64,000 bases of DNA. Origin: Paenibacillus ihumii. GTDB lineage: Bacteria; Bacillota; Bacilli; Paenibacillales; Paenibacillaceae. Within the stretch, counting starts at the first letter, position 1; the number at the start of each line of letters is the position of its first letter. The stretch covers positions 1 through 64,000 of the forward strand of contig NZ_LN884292.1 of NCBI RefSeq assembly GCF_001403875.1. Direction: 5' to 3'. Below, in pieces: positions 27,691 to 36,515 of the stretch. Below the pieces are notes generated by a model that searched no databases, was not told where the DNA came from, and saw only the letters and a program-made list of their open reading frames with translations. The translations under genes and the position numbers were made by a program.

Positions 27691-29286
27691 TTAGCGGAAC
27701 CATCGCCGAATCAGCGGCAGTCTGCGCAGATCATGCAGATCAATCAGCCCCATAGCCCCGGATAGTACGATATACAGGATTCCTGAAATTGCCGCAGCCG
27801 CAATCAGTTGAAGCTCGGGAAGCGGGCTGATTGACAGCTCATGGTAGATGTAGGCGGCAGCAGCCGCCATGATGATCATTCCGCAGACGACCTTCAGAAT
27901 ATCCAGGAAAGGAATACGGTAGCGGAGCGCCCGTGCTACGCTGTAGCCATGCAGCAGGGTTACGACGGCAAAATTGGCAATGATGGCGATGATCGCTCCG
28001 TAAATGCCCAGGCTGGGATTAGAAGCCAGGTAGAAGATCAGCGATATTTTGATGATCGCTCCGATCAAGGTATTAAGCAGCGCCCGTCCCGGCTTATCAA
28101 GGGCTTGAAGGGCAGCCTGCAGAGGCGACTGTGCGTAGAGCAGCAGCGCGAATGGGGCCATGATTTTGAGCATGCCGGCGATATCTTGATTGTTATAGAT
28201 AAGCAGGCATAACGGTTCGGCCAGAACGTACATAATTGCTGCAAAGGGCGCGCCCGTAACAAGAGCCAGCCGCAGCGACTGATGCAGGCGCAGATGAATC
28301 GTGCGCATATCCCCCCGGGCCTGGGCCTCGGCTAGCGAAGGAACGAGGGACACAGCTAGGGAGGAAGTTAGTGCGCCGGGCAGCAGGAGCAGGGGGATTA
28401 CCATCCCCTGCAGAGCTCCGTATTGGGCTGTGGCAATGGCGGTGGCAATGCCTGCTATAGCAAGGCTCTGCGCGGTCGTGATCGATTCCAGCAAATAGGA
28501 CAGCGAGCCTACAAGCCGTCCTCCCGTAACCGGGACCGCAATCCGTAATATTCGCTTCAAGGTAGGGGCGAACCATTTCCGCCCGCTTTGGCCAATGTCT
28601 GCTGGATAGCCAGAGACAGCGCCCGGCCCAAGATCTTCCTCCTTAGCCTCTTTGCGCCGGGAGCGCCAGTAATGCCACAGAATTACCGCCATGCCGACCA
28701 CTTCTCCAGCCGCGACGCCAAGCATCGCTCCGGCCGCTCCATAAGCTATGCCCATCGGGAGCATTAAATAAGAGAACCACAGGACGCACACGATTCGTCC
28801 CAGCGTTTCGAGGATCGATGAGCTGGCGGAAGGGATCATATTCTGTTTGCCTTGAAAATATCCGCGGAAGACGGAGGAAATCGCTACGATCACGATCATC
28901 GGACTCATGGCGAGAAAGGTATGGTATACCCGGGAATCCGGCAGGACATAGCGGCTGATCCACGGAGCACCGAGCAGGCTAGCCACGGTGAAGATGAGTC
29001 CCGCACCAGCCGTAAATATCAGGCTCGTCCGAAGGATCGCCGCCGATCGGCCGGGCTGGCCTGAGGATTCCGCTTCTGCGATGAGCTTGGCGACGGCAAG
29101 AGGTATGCCGCCAGTAATGATCGTCACCAAGACAAGGAAGAACGGATACCCCAGCTGATAGAGGCCCACGCCTTCGGCGCCGATGATTCGAGGGAGCAGG
29201 ATGCGGGGAATGAAGCCGAGAATGCGATTGATAATGCCGGCGGCAAGCAGGATCATCGTTCCTTGGATAAAGGTCTGTTTATTCAA
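27691..29286 (-). CDS. spoVB: Stage V sporulation protein B (MOP-family flippase)
   Basis: 531 aa with about 14 hydrophobic segments. The N-terminus FIQGTMILLAAGIINRILGFIPRI and the GAEGVGLYQLGYPFFLVLVTI loop are typical of SpoVB in the MATE/MOP flippase group. SpoVB is needed for spore cortex peptidoglycan assembly, presumably by flipping lipid-linked precursor. Start is a TTG (29286 downward) with AGAGGG 7 nt upstream. It runs opposite to the genes on either side. Typical length for the family. Confidence 0.92.
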   Translation of the reverse strand: MNKQTFIQGTMILLAAGIINRILGFIPRILLPRIIGAEGVGLYQLGYPFFLVLVTIITGGIPLAVAKLIAEAESSGQPGRSAAILRTSLIFTAGAGLIFTVASLLGAPWISRYVLPDSRVYHTFLAMSPMIVIVAISSVFRGYFQGKQNMIPSASSSILETLGRIVCVLWFSYLMLPMGIAYGAAGAMLGVAAGEVVGMAVILWHYWRSRRKEAKEEDLGPGAVSGYPADIGQSGRKWFAPTLKRILRIAVPVTGGRLVGSLSYLLESITTAQSLAIAGIATAIATAQYGALQGMVIPLLLLPGALTSSLAVSLVPSLAEAQARGDMRTIHLRLHQSLRLALVTGAPFAAIMYVLAEPLCLLIYNNQDIAGMLKIMAPFALLLYAQSPLQAALQALDKPGRALLNTLIGAIIKISLIFYLASNPSLGIYGAIIAIIANFAVVTLLHGYSVARALRYRIPFLDILKVVCGMIIMAAAAAYIYHELSISPLPELQLIAAAAISGILYIVLSGAMGLIDLHDLRRLPLIRRWFR

Positions 29287-29489
29287 AATGATTCCCTCTT
29301 TCCCGGAATGAGCATTTTACAAGGATGACTTGTCTGATATATTTATGAATATGCTGTACCTGTCCGGATTCATGCCTGCTCTTTTTAAGAGACCGATGAA
29401 ACATCCAGAACTAGGAAGCAGGAATCACAGGATAAGGGTAGAATTATTTCATAGAGACAGCTAACCTCGCAGGAAAGGGGCATCACGAA

Positions 29490-29744
29490 ATGGATCAACA
29501 GGAATTCGCCGAGAAGCAGCTGAACGAAACGATCGAATCTTTATGCCGCAGCAAAGTGGAGGAATTTCGGCTCATCGGCTACGAACATGTGACCGTGTCG
29601 GACATTTGGGAATGTGTCAGCCATAAATACGAGAAGGAGGGCTACCCCGAGCTTCATCAACTAGTCAACGATATCCTCTCGCTGAAATCTACCCAGTTCA
29701 TGAATTATATGACGTTGTCCGCATTTCGTGGATCCCGTTTCTAG
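29490..29744 (+). CDS. comN: ComN/YrzD-like post-transcriptional regulator
   Basis: 84 aa. The motif SKVEEFRLIGYEHVTVSDIWECVSHKYEKEGYPELHQLVNDILSLK matches the small ComN family, which in Bacillus subtilis controls comE mRNA and helps place late competence proteins. The location between spoVB and secDF agrees with Bacillus. GAAAGGGG precedes the ATG. The stop codon lies inside a terminator hairpin. The 203 bp upstream show no gene. Confidence 0.82.
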   Translation: MDQQEFAEKQLNETIESLCRSKVEEFRLIGYEHVTVSDIWECVSHKYEKEGYPELHQLVNDILSLKSTQFMNYMTLSAFRGSRF

Positions 29745-29765
29745 GAAACCGGGATTCTTTTTTTG
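29730..29765 (+). terminator. Terminator overlapping the end of comN
   Basis: GGATCCCGTTT pairs with AAACCGGGATTC (one bulge), followed by TTTTTTT. The stop codon TAG sits in the loop. Confidence 0.8.
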
Positions 29766-29876
29766 TCTCGGATGGGGGCTTTAAAAAGAAACCGACAATA
29801 TTTGATAAATTGACGCTCTTTTCCTGCATAGCTATAATAGGAATATTGAGAATTCGAAAGGGGAACGAAGTACGGG

Positions 29877-31130
29877 ATGAAAAGACTCATCGCATTCATA
29901 ACCGTCGTGGTCGTCTCAACAGCAATTATGGCTTGGACAAGCCCTGGTTTGCTTCGAGACGTGCATCTAGGCCTCGATTTAAAGGGTGGATTTGAAATTT
30001 TGTACGAAGCCGAGCCTTTTGAAGCCGGGGCTAAGGTGACGAAGGAGTCGCTGATCAAAACGGCCCAAAGCTTAGAGAAGCGTGCTAATCAGCTTGGTAC
30101 AAGCGAGCCCGAAGTTACAACGGAAGGAGCGAACCGGATTCGCCTGAAGCTTGCCGGCGTGACTGACGAGAATGAAGTCCGGAAGCTGATGAAGAAGCCA
30201 TCGACGCTCACGTTCCGAAGCAAGGACGGAACGGAGAAGAGTCCGGAGGAGTATAACAAAATCGAATTGGTCGGCACTGACTTCGTTGAAGGCGGGGCAT
30301 CCGTTCAGTTCAATCAGCTGAATCAGCCGGAAATTGCAATCAAGCTGAAGGACAAGGACAAATTCGCGAAAATTACCGAGCGCCTGCTGGGCAAGGAGCT
30401 GGCGATTTTCCTTGACGATGAATTGCTGTCCGCTCCAGTGGTGCAGGCTGTATTAAGGGACGGAAATGCTTCCATTAGCGGAAGCTATACGCGAGATGAA
30501 GCGAATGATTTGCGGGATGAAATTAACCGCGGGGCACTGCCGCTCAAATTAACGGAGAAATACTCACAGAGCGTCGGGGCGACGCTAGGGAAGCAGTCCC
30601 TCTATCAGACGATTCAAGCGGGCTTGATTGCCTCCTTTTTTATCCTTGTATTTATGATATGGCTGTACCGTGTGCCAGGCTTGCTGGCCAGCTTTGGCCT
30701 GATCGTGCATACCTGGCTGCTCATTCTGGTCTTTAACTTTGCAGAATTTACGCTAACCTTGCCGGGGATTGCGGCCATCGTGCTTGGGGTCGGCATGGCT
30801 GTCGATGCCAACATCATTACCAATGAGCGGATCAAGGAAGAAATGCGCCACGGAAAGAGTATATTGTCTGCCGTCAAGGCGGGAAGCAAGCATTCCTTCC
30901 GTACAATTATGGATTCGAATATCACGACGATTATCGTTGCGATCGTGATGTATATTTTCGGAACCGGGGCGGTAAGAGGCTTTGCCCTCGTCCTGATCGT
31001 CGAGATCGTGCTAAGTATCATCACCAATATTTATTTCATTCGTTTCTTGCTTAACCTGCTGCTCAAAGCGGGCAAGCTGCGGAAGCCGAAATATTTCGGT
31101 GTAAAGGAGAGTGAAATTGGTGAGCTCTAA
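29877..31130 (+). CDS. secD: Protein translocase subunit SecD
   Basis: 417 aa. One N-terminal helix, a large external domain (GLDLKGGFEILYEA, the P1 region), and five C-terminal helices with the RND-like motif LGVGMAVDANIITNERIKEE. SecDF uses the proton gradient to pull proteins out of SecYEG. In Bacillus subtilis SecD and SecF are one fused protein; here they are separate but overlapping frames, as in many other Firmicutes. The ATG at 29877 begins the hydrophobic helix directly. Confidence 0.96.
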   Translation: MKRLIAFITVVVVSTAIMAWTSPGLLRDVHLGLDLKGGFEILYEAEPFEAGAKVTKESLIKTAQSLEKRANQLGTSEPEVTTEGANRIRLKLAGVTDENEVRKLMKKPSTLTFRSKDGTEKSPEEYNKIELVGTDFVEGGASVQFNQLNQPEIAIKLKDKDKFAKITERLLGKELAIFLDDELLSAPVVQAVLRDGNASISGSYTRDEANDLRDEINRGALPLKLTEKYSQSVGATLGKQSLYQTIQAGLIASFFILVFMIWLYRVPGLLASFGLIVHTWLLILVFNFAEFTLTLPGIAAIVLGVGMAVDANIITNERIKEEMRHGKSILSAVKAGSKHSFRTIMDSNITTIIVAIVMYIFGTGAVRGFALVLIVEIVLSIITNIYFIRFLLNLLLKAGKLRKPKYFGVKESEIGEL

Positions 31131-32022
31131 GAATAAATTATTGAATTTGGATTTTGTGCGTATCAGCAAGCGCTGCTATACCTTCTCCATTATACTCACG
31201 ATTATTGGCCTGATTTCACTGGCCGTGTTCGGTCTCAACTACAGCGTTGACTTCAGAGCCGGCTCCAACGTGGATATTTCCTTTACCAAGGACGTAACGG
31301 TTGAACAAGTCGAGCCGATCCTGGAGGGGATCGGGATTTCCGAAGGAACGCAAATTACCCCGGGTGTCGAGCGAATGTCGATTCGCTTTAACGAGGTATT
31401 GACCGAGGATGAGGATCATCAGCTGAAGAATGAGATTCTCAAGCTTGATAGCGGAGCCTCGATGGAGGTTAACACGGTAGACCCGGAAATGGCTAAGGAG
31501 CTGGCCGCGAATGCGATTTATGCCGTACTGCTCTCGAGCCTGGGGATCATCGTATATGTCGGCATCCGGTTCGAATGGCGCTTTGCGGTCGCTGCAATTA
31601 TAGCTTTGCTGCATGATGCCTTCATGGTGGTAACCATCTTCTCCATCTTCCGTCTGAAAGTAGATTTGACCTTTATCATAGCGGTTCTAACCATCATTGG
31701 TTACTCGATTAATGATACGATCGTTATTTTTGACCGAATCCGGGAAAACCTGCGGTTTGCCAAACAGAAGACACGTCAGGATCTGGTGGATATCGTCAAC
31801 AAGAGCGTGTCTCAAACTATCATGCGGTCTCTGTATACCGCTTTAACTGTATTTATTGCCGCTCTGTTCCTGCTTCTGCTGGGAGGAGCATCGATCAGGA
31901 TGTTCTCGCTGGCCATGGTTATCGGGCTGCTGTTCGGGGCATACTCCTCGATCTTCATTGCCAGCCCGCTGTGGTTTGTGCTTAAGAGCAAGCAAAAAAC
32001 CAAACCGGCCAAAGCGTCCTAA
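31120..32022 (+). CDS. secF: Protein translocase subunit SecF
   Basis: 300 aa. N-terminal helix, SVDFRAGSNVDISF (periplasmic-type domain), then five helices with the family motif IGYSINDTIVIFDRIRENL. Pairs with SecD. The GTG at 31120 has AAAGGAG 10 nt upstream, inside the secD coding end, so the genes overlap by 11 bp; a GTG at 31111 would be too close to that site. A GC-rich hairpin (32053-32083) follows. Confidence 0.96.
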   Translation: MSSKNKLLNLDFVRISKRCYTFSIILTIIGLISLAVFGLNYSVDFRAGSNVDISFTKDVTVEQVEPILEGIGISEGTQITPGVERMSIRFNEVLTEDEDHQLKNEILKLDSGASMEVNTVDPEMAKELAANAIYAVLLSSLGIIVYVGIRFEWRFAVAAIIALLHDAFMVVTIFSIFRLKVDLTFIIAVLTIIGYSINDTIVIFDRIRENLRFAKQKTRQDLVDIVNKSVSQTIMRSLYTALTVFIAALFLLLLGGASIRMFSLAMVIGLLFGAYSSIFIASPLWFVLKSKQKTKPAKAS

Positions 32023-32052
32023 ACGACGGTTTGCCATTTGCTTGGCATGAGC

Positions 32053-32083
32053 GAAGCCGCGTCTCGATGAAGGACGCGGCTTC
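32053..32083 (+). other. GC-rich hairpin after secF
   Basis: GAAGCCGCGTC and GACGCGGCTTC form a perfect 11-bp stem around TCGATGAAG. It lacks a T run, so it may stabilise or partly attenuate transcript before the cation transporter gene. Confidence 0.6.
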
Positions 32084-32122
32084 GCCGTCTTCATGGTAAT
32101 AACGTGTTTCAGGAGGGTTATT

Positions 32123-33088
32123 ATGATTCGCGAACAAGCTGTACCATCTGACTCCGCCGCCTGGCTTGGCATTGCGAGCAATGTCATTCTAGCCGTGTTC
32201 AAAGGGGTGGTAGGTTTGCTCTTTGACAGCCGTGTATTGCTTGCGGACGCATTATATTCAGCGTCGGATGCCGCAGCCGGTATCGCGGGGAAATTTGAGC
32301 TGCTGCCGGACAAGCTTAGACGGCAGTGGCTGGCGCGGCCTGGAGCAATCAGAGGCAGTACGGCAGAACCGCTAATGGCGAGTTTTTTCGCAGTTTTTCT
32401 GTTCATGGGCGCTTTGCATATGGGAATATCTTCGATTTCCTCAATCTTAACCGGGGATGTCGCCGCTCCAGGTTACATGGCCGGGGTAGCTATCGTCATT
32501 TCGATCGCCTTAAGGGAAATGGTATTTCGGCTTCAGCATCGCCAGAGCCGCAAACGGCCGGAGGCTTCCTCGCAAGCCTACATCCATATGCACAAGAATT
32601 CCTTGTATTGCTCCATTGTCGTTCTGCTTGGCGTCTTCGGGGCGATGTGCGGAGAGGCGTGGGATTTGCCGGTGCTGCTGTACATGGACCCGGCTGCGGC
32701 TTTGATTGTAGCCTGCATCGTGGTCTGGAAGGGGTTCCGGCTGATTTTCGGAGCCGTGTATGGTGGCAAGCGGGAGTCCAGGGCGCGAGGCGAAGATAAA
32801 ATGCCGTTCATTGAAACGGTGCAGAGAGTTCATGGGGTCATTACCGTGGATGAGCTGAAATTAAAGGATGACGGCTATTATATATCCATCGCAGCGATCA
32901 TTAGCGTAAATCCGCGGATATCCGTTTTGGAGGCAAATCATATTGCCAATCGCGCCAAGATATTGCTGCTTAGTCGCTTTTCCCAGGTTAGCGATGTAAG
33001 CATCCAGGTTATGCCTTATGATCCGGGCTATCCTTACAAGAGCAACTACGAAGGATCGAATAATGACCTGCCTACGCTGCTTCAATAA
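32123..33088 (+). CDS. Cation diffusion facilitator-type transporter
   Basis: 321 aa with six predicted membrane segments and a C-terminal cytoplasmic domain (about residues 225-310: VQRVHGVITVDELKLKDDGYYISIAAIISVNPRISVLEANHIANRAK), the usual regulatory metallochaperone-like fold of CDF proteins. The metal-binding aspartates of helix 2 correspond to LADALYSASDAAAG, a diverged form of the usual HxxxD pattern. CDF proteins export Zn2+, Mn2+ or Fe2+ using protons; which metal is unclear. AGGAGGG decides the ATG at 32123. recJ follows after 47 bp. Confidence 0.8.
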   Translation: MIREQAVPSDSAAWLGIASNVILAVFKGVVGLLFDSRVLLADALYSASDAAAGIAGKFELLPDKLRRQWLARPGAIRGSTAEPLMASFFAVFLFMGALHMGISSISSILTGDVAAPGYMAGVAIVISIALREMVFRLQHRQSRKRPEASSQAYIHMHKNSLYCSIVVLLGVFGAMCGEAWDLPVLLYMDPAAALIVACIVVWKGFRLIFGAVYGGKRESRARGEDKMPFIETVQRVHGVITVDELKLKDDGYYISIAAIISVNPRISVLEANHIANRAKILLLSRFSQVSDVSIQVMPYDPGYPYKSNYEGSNNDLPTLLQ

Positions 33089-33135
33089 TGAGGAGCGCGT
33101 GAAGGCGGAGGTGGAAGAAGGAAGGTGCTGTCAGG

Positions 33136-35559
33136 TTGCTTCATCCGAGGTACCGTTGGGTTGGTCTACATAGCGACACTGCTGCTGCTTCGGTATTGGC
33201 CAGGGAGCTTGGAATCCCCGAGATGTTGGCTTCCCTGCTCGTAAGCCGCGGAATGGATAATGTTACGGAAGCGCGGCATTTTTTGCAGGGGACGATGAAG
33301 GATCTTCACGATCCTTATTTGCTTAGCGGCATGCCGGAGGCCGTCGCAAGAATCAGGCAGGCGGTCGAACAGGACGAACGAATATTGATTTATGGTGATT
33401 ATGATGCGGACGGGGTATCATCTACGGCCCTCATGGTTTGCCTGATGCGCCGCTTGAATGCGAAATTCGAGTACTATATCCCCCATCGCTCCAAGGAAGG
33501 GTACGGGCTTCATATAGCGGCTTTGGAGCAGTTCATTGAGCGTGGCTTCACGTTGACAGTTACGGTGGATACGGGAATCAGCGCCGTGGAGCAGATCGCT
33601 TATGCAAATGCGGCGGGCATGGACGTCATTGTTACCGATCATCATGAGCCCCCCGAAATTCTGCCGGAGGCTTATGCGCTCGTCAATCCGAAATTGCCTT
33701 ATTGCAAATATCCGTTCAAGGGTCTTGCCGGCGTCGGGGTAGCCTATAAGCTGGTAGCGGCTTTGCTAGGGGAGGAGACTCCTGCCGAATGGACGGAGCT
33801 GGTCACGCTAGGAACGATAGCGGATTTGATGCCGCTTACAGATGAGAACCGCATACTTGTCAAGAGCGGGCTTCAGGCCATGGCTTATTCCAGCTTTCCA
33901 GGGATAACCGCTCTAATGGGAGCGGCCGGTTATGCCAAAGGAGAAGCGAAGGAAACCGTCTCCTCTACGAACGTAGCCTTTGGGCTTGCGCCTCGCATCA
34001 ATGCAAGCGGCCGAATGAGCCATGCTGACCAAGCCGTTGCTTTGCTGACTACGCAAAATATAGAAGAGGCTGAGAAGATTGCGGAGGATTTGGACATCCT
34101 GAATAAGGAACGCCAGCTGCTGGTAGACAGCATCGTTCAAGAGGCGGTTGCACAGCTGGCTGCCAAAGAGGCCGCAGGCTCTGTTCCGCATGTGATCGTG
34201 CTGGCCGGAGAGGGCTGGAATCCCGGAGTCATCGGGATCGTCGCTTCCAAAATACTTGACCGATACTATCGTCCGACCATTGTTCTTGGCATAGACCCTG
34301 AAACGGGGACATGCAAGGGCTCCGCGCGCTCTATTCCGGGATTTGATATATATGAGGCTCTGACTCACTGCAAAGATTTGCTGGAGCATTACGGCGGTCA
34401 CCCCTCTGCGGCAGGGATGACTCTGCAGCGCAGCCGCCTTGGAGATCTGGAAGATCAGCTTAACAAGTTTGCGGCCGAAATACTCCGCGAAGAACATTTC
34501 ATTCCCGTAATGCACGCCGATCTGGAATGCAGCCTTGCGGATATTTCTCTCCCGGTTATTGAGCAGTTGGAGGGTCTAGCCCCGTTCGGCATGGGTAATG
34601 CTTGCCCCCGGCTTCTTATTCGCGGCGCCAAGCTCTTGGAATGCCGCCCACTGGGCAAGGAAGGCAAGCATATGAAGCTGGTATTAAGCCAAAATGGAAC
34701 CACGATAGAGGCCGTCGCTTTCGGGAAGGGCGAGCTGATCTCCCAGCTGGCGGAGGAGGCCAGAGTCGATATTGTTGCCGAAGCCAGCATTAATGAGTGG
34801 AACGGCTCACGCAAGCCGCAATTAATGATTCAGGATCTTGCAGTGCCTCATATCCAGGTGTTCGATCATCGGGGGTCAAGGCATCCTATCATGAAGATGA
34901 ACGAAATTCGCGAGCGGCTGATCGAGCAGCAATCGATGGAGCAGCAAAGGATCGCCGTCGTCGCCATGAATGATTCGAATTTGGTGAAAAATTATGAATT
35001 GAATGATACCCCTTGTTGGATATATGATAAGGACGTCGGCATCGTTCCAGGCAATACGGCCGCTGAATTGAACGGCCCAAGCAGGACTCATATCAAAATA
35101 TTATTTGTTCTGGAGCTGCCAGGCTCATTTGAAATTTGGCATAAAATGATGGGCTCCTTCTCCTCGCTTGAGCGAGTGTATCTTTTCCATTCGGCAAGGG
35201 ATCAACGGGAGGCCATTCTGCCGCCTTCCCGGGAGCAATTCAAACAGATCTATGCCCTGCTCAGGCATCAGGTCACGGCTGCTGTCCCAGAGGAAGAGCT
35301 CGTTGAGAGTTTGATGCAGCGCACCCGCTTATCGCGGCGGATGCTGGTGATGACGCTGGAGATTTTCGAAGAGCTGGGCTTTATTTATCGCGATAAAGGG
35401 ACGGTAACGATGAATCAGTCTCCCGCCAAGCGGCCGCTGGACTCGTCGAGACGTTACATGGAGCTTGGAAGGCTGGCCGAAATGGAACAGATTCTGCACC
35501 ATGCCGGAATACCGCAAATTACGCAGTGGCTTATCACGAAACAGCATAACGTATCTTAG
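33136..35559 (+). CDS. recJ: Single-stranded-DNA-specific exonuclease RecJ
   Basis: 807 aa. 5'-3' exonuclease on single-stranded DNA in recombination and repair. Metal-site motifs: IYGDYDADGVSSTA (about residues 80-93), VDTGIS and VTDHHEPPE (DHH), and the DHHA1 motif HYGGHPSAAGMTL. An OB-fold follows, and then a C-terminal extension of about 230 residues as in Bacillus RecJ, ending in a small winged-helix-like part. The first good start is a TTG at 33136. Neighbours (secDF upstream, apt downstream) match the Bacillus order. Confidence 0.95.
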   Translation: MLHPRYRWVGLHSDTAAASVLARELGIPEMLASLLVSRGMDNVTEARHFLQGTMKDLHDPYLLSGMPEAVARIRQAVEQDERILIYGDYDADGVSSTALMVCLMRRLNAKFEYYIPHRSKEGYGLHIAALEQFIERGFTLTVTVDTGISAVEQIAYANAAGMDVIVTDHHEPPEILPEAYALVNPKLPYCKYPFKGLAGVGVAYKLVAALLGEETPAEWTELVTLGTIADLMPLTDENRILVKSGLQAMAYSSFPGITALMGAAGYAKGEAKETVSSTNVAFGLAPRINASGRMSHADQAVALLTTQNIEEAEKIAEDLDILNKERQLLVDSIVQEAVAQLAAKEAAGSVPHVIVLAGEGWNPGVIGIVASKILDRYYRPTIVLGIDPETGTCKGSARSIPGFDIYEALTHCKDLLEHYGGHPSAAGMTLQRSRLGDLEDQLNKFAAEILREEHFIPVMHADLECSLADISLPVIEQLEGLAPFGMGNACPRLLIRGAKLLECRPLGKEGKHMKLVLSQNGTTIEAVAFGKGELISQLAEEARVDIVAEASINEWNGSRKPQLMIQDLAVPHIQVFDHRGSRHPIMKMNEIRERLIEQQSMEQQRIAVVAMNDSNLVKNYELNDTPCWIYDKDVGIVPGNTAAELNGPSRTHIKILFVLELPGSFEIWHKMMGSFSSLERVYLFHSARDQREAILPPSREQFKQIYALLRHQVTAAVPEEELVESLMQRTRLSRRMLVMTLEIFEELGFIYRDKGTVTMNQSPAKRPLDSSRRYMELGRLAEMEQILHHAGIPQITQWLITKQHNVS

Positions 35560-35623
35560 CATTTTTATGATTCATTCATAGATAATGCCGTTGTTATTCG
35601 CTAACTACTAGGAGGAGATTGCA

Positions 35624-36136
35624 GTGGATTTCAAAGAGTACATTCGCGTCATACCCGATTTTCCCCAACCGGGAATCAGCTTCAAGGATATCACCACCTT
35701 GCTTAACAATGGAGAGAAATATCGCGAAGCAATCAATGAGCTTAAGAGAATGGTGGCCGATCTGAATATTGATCTGATCGCCGGCCCGGAAGCTCGAGGC
35801 TTCGTGGTAGGCGCTCCTTTGGCTTACGCGTTGGGCGTGGGCTTCATCCCGATCCGCAAGAGCGGAAAGCTGCCGTACAAAACGATTGAGGTCGGCTACG
35901 ACCTGGAATACGGCTCGGACCGTCTTGCTATGCATAGCGATGCAATCAAGCCGGGACAGAATGTCCTAATAGCCGATGATTTGCTCGCTACAGGCGGTAC
36001 GATCTCTACATCGGTCAAGCTTGTGAGGGAGCTGGGCGGCAATGTGGTGGGAACCGCGTTCCTGATTGAGCTTACCGACTTGAATGGCCGGGAGAAGCTG
36101 CCAGGCATCGATGTGTACTCACTGTTAAAGTATTAA
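35624..36136 (+). CDS. apt: Adenine phosphoribosyltransferase
   Basis: 170 aa. Salvages adenine to AMP using PRPP. The PRPP loop reads [15 protein letters not shown] (about residues 118-132), the N-terminal hood [18 protein letters not shown] is typical, and [11 protein letters not shown] is the pyrophosphate loop. GTG start with AGGAGGAG upstream. It is followed by a clear terminator. Confidence 0.97.
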   Translation: MDFKEYIRVIPDFPQPGISFKDITTLLNNGEKYREAINELKRMVADLNIDLIAGPEARGFVVGAPLAYALGVGFIPIRKSGKLPYKTIEVGYDLEYGSDRLAMHSDAIKPGQNVLIADDLLATGGTISTSVKLVRELGGNVVGTAFLIELTDLNGREKLPGIDVYSLLKY

Positions 36137-36181
36137 AGGGAAGCTATATATAAGTCGCACAGCAAACCAATCATAAAATGA

Positions 36182-36212
36182 ACAAGGCATCCTTCGCGGG
36201 ATGTCTTGTTTG
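36182..36212 (+). terminator. Terminator after apt
   Basis: ACAAGGCATCC and GGATGTCTTGT pair around TTCGCG (one G-U), followed by TTGTGTTT. Confidence 0.82.
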
Positions 36213-36420
36213 TGTTTGAGGAATAGAAAAGCTGCGGACACGAATCCCCTAAACTCGCAAGAAAAAGCGTCTTTAAAGAGTGCCTATATACGTAAAAAGA
36301 TAGATATTACTGGTGTAAACATATGGATCTTTTACGAAAATAATGCAGGTGTTTCGTACTGGATTCCCCTCTAAATTTTAGTGTTTTCGCCTTATTTAGT
36401 TAAAAAATAACAATATCTTC

Positions 36421-36449
36421 TTGACCTTGCCGCTTCCAGAGACTAACAA
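36421..36449 (+). promoter_or_regulatory. Likely promoter of the GH81 glucanase gene
   Basis: TTGACC (36421-36426) and TAACAA (36444-36449) are spaced 17 bp, about 67 bp before the start codon. The rest of 36213-36515 is AT-rich with no gene, and I see no good cre site there. Confidence 0.5.
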
Positions 36450-36515
36450 TAGGGGTGTATCGATTAAGCGATGCATGCAGGCGACTTACAACTATTATAA
36501 CTGAGGAGGATTCCA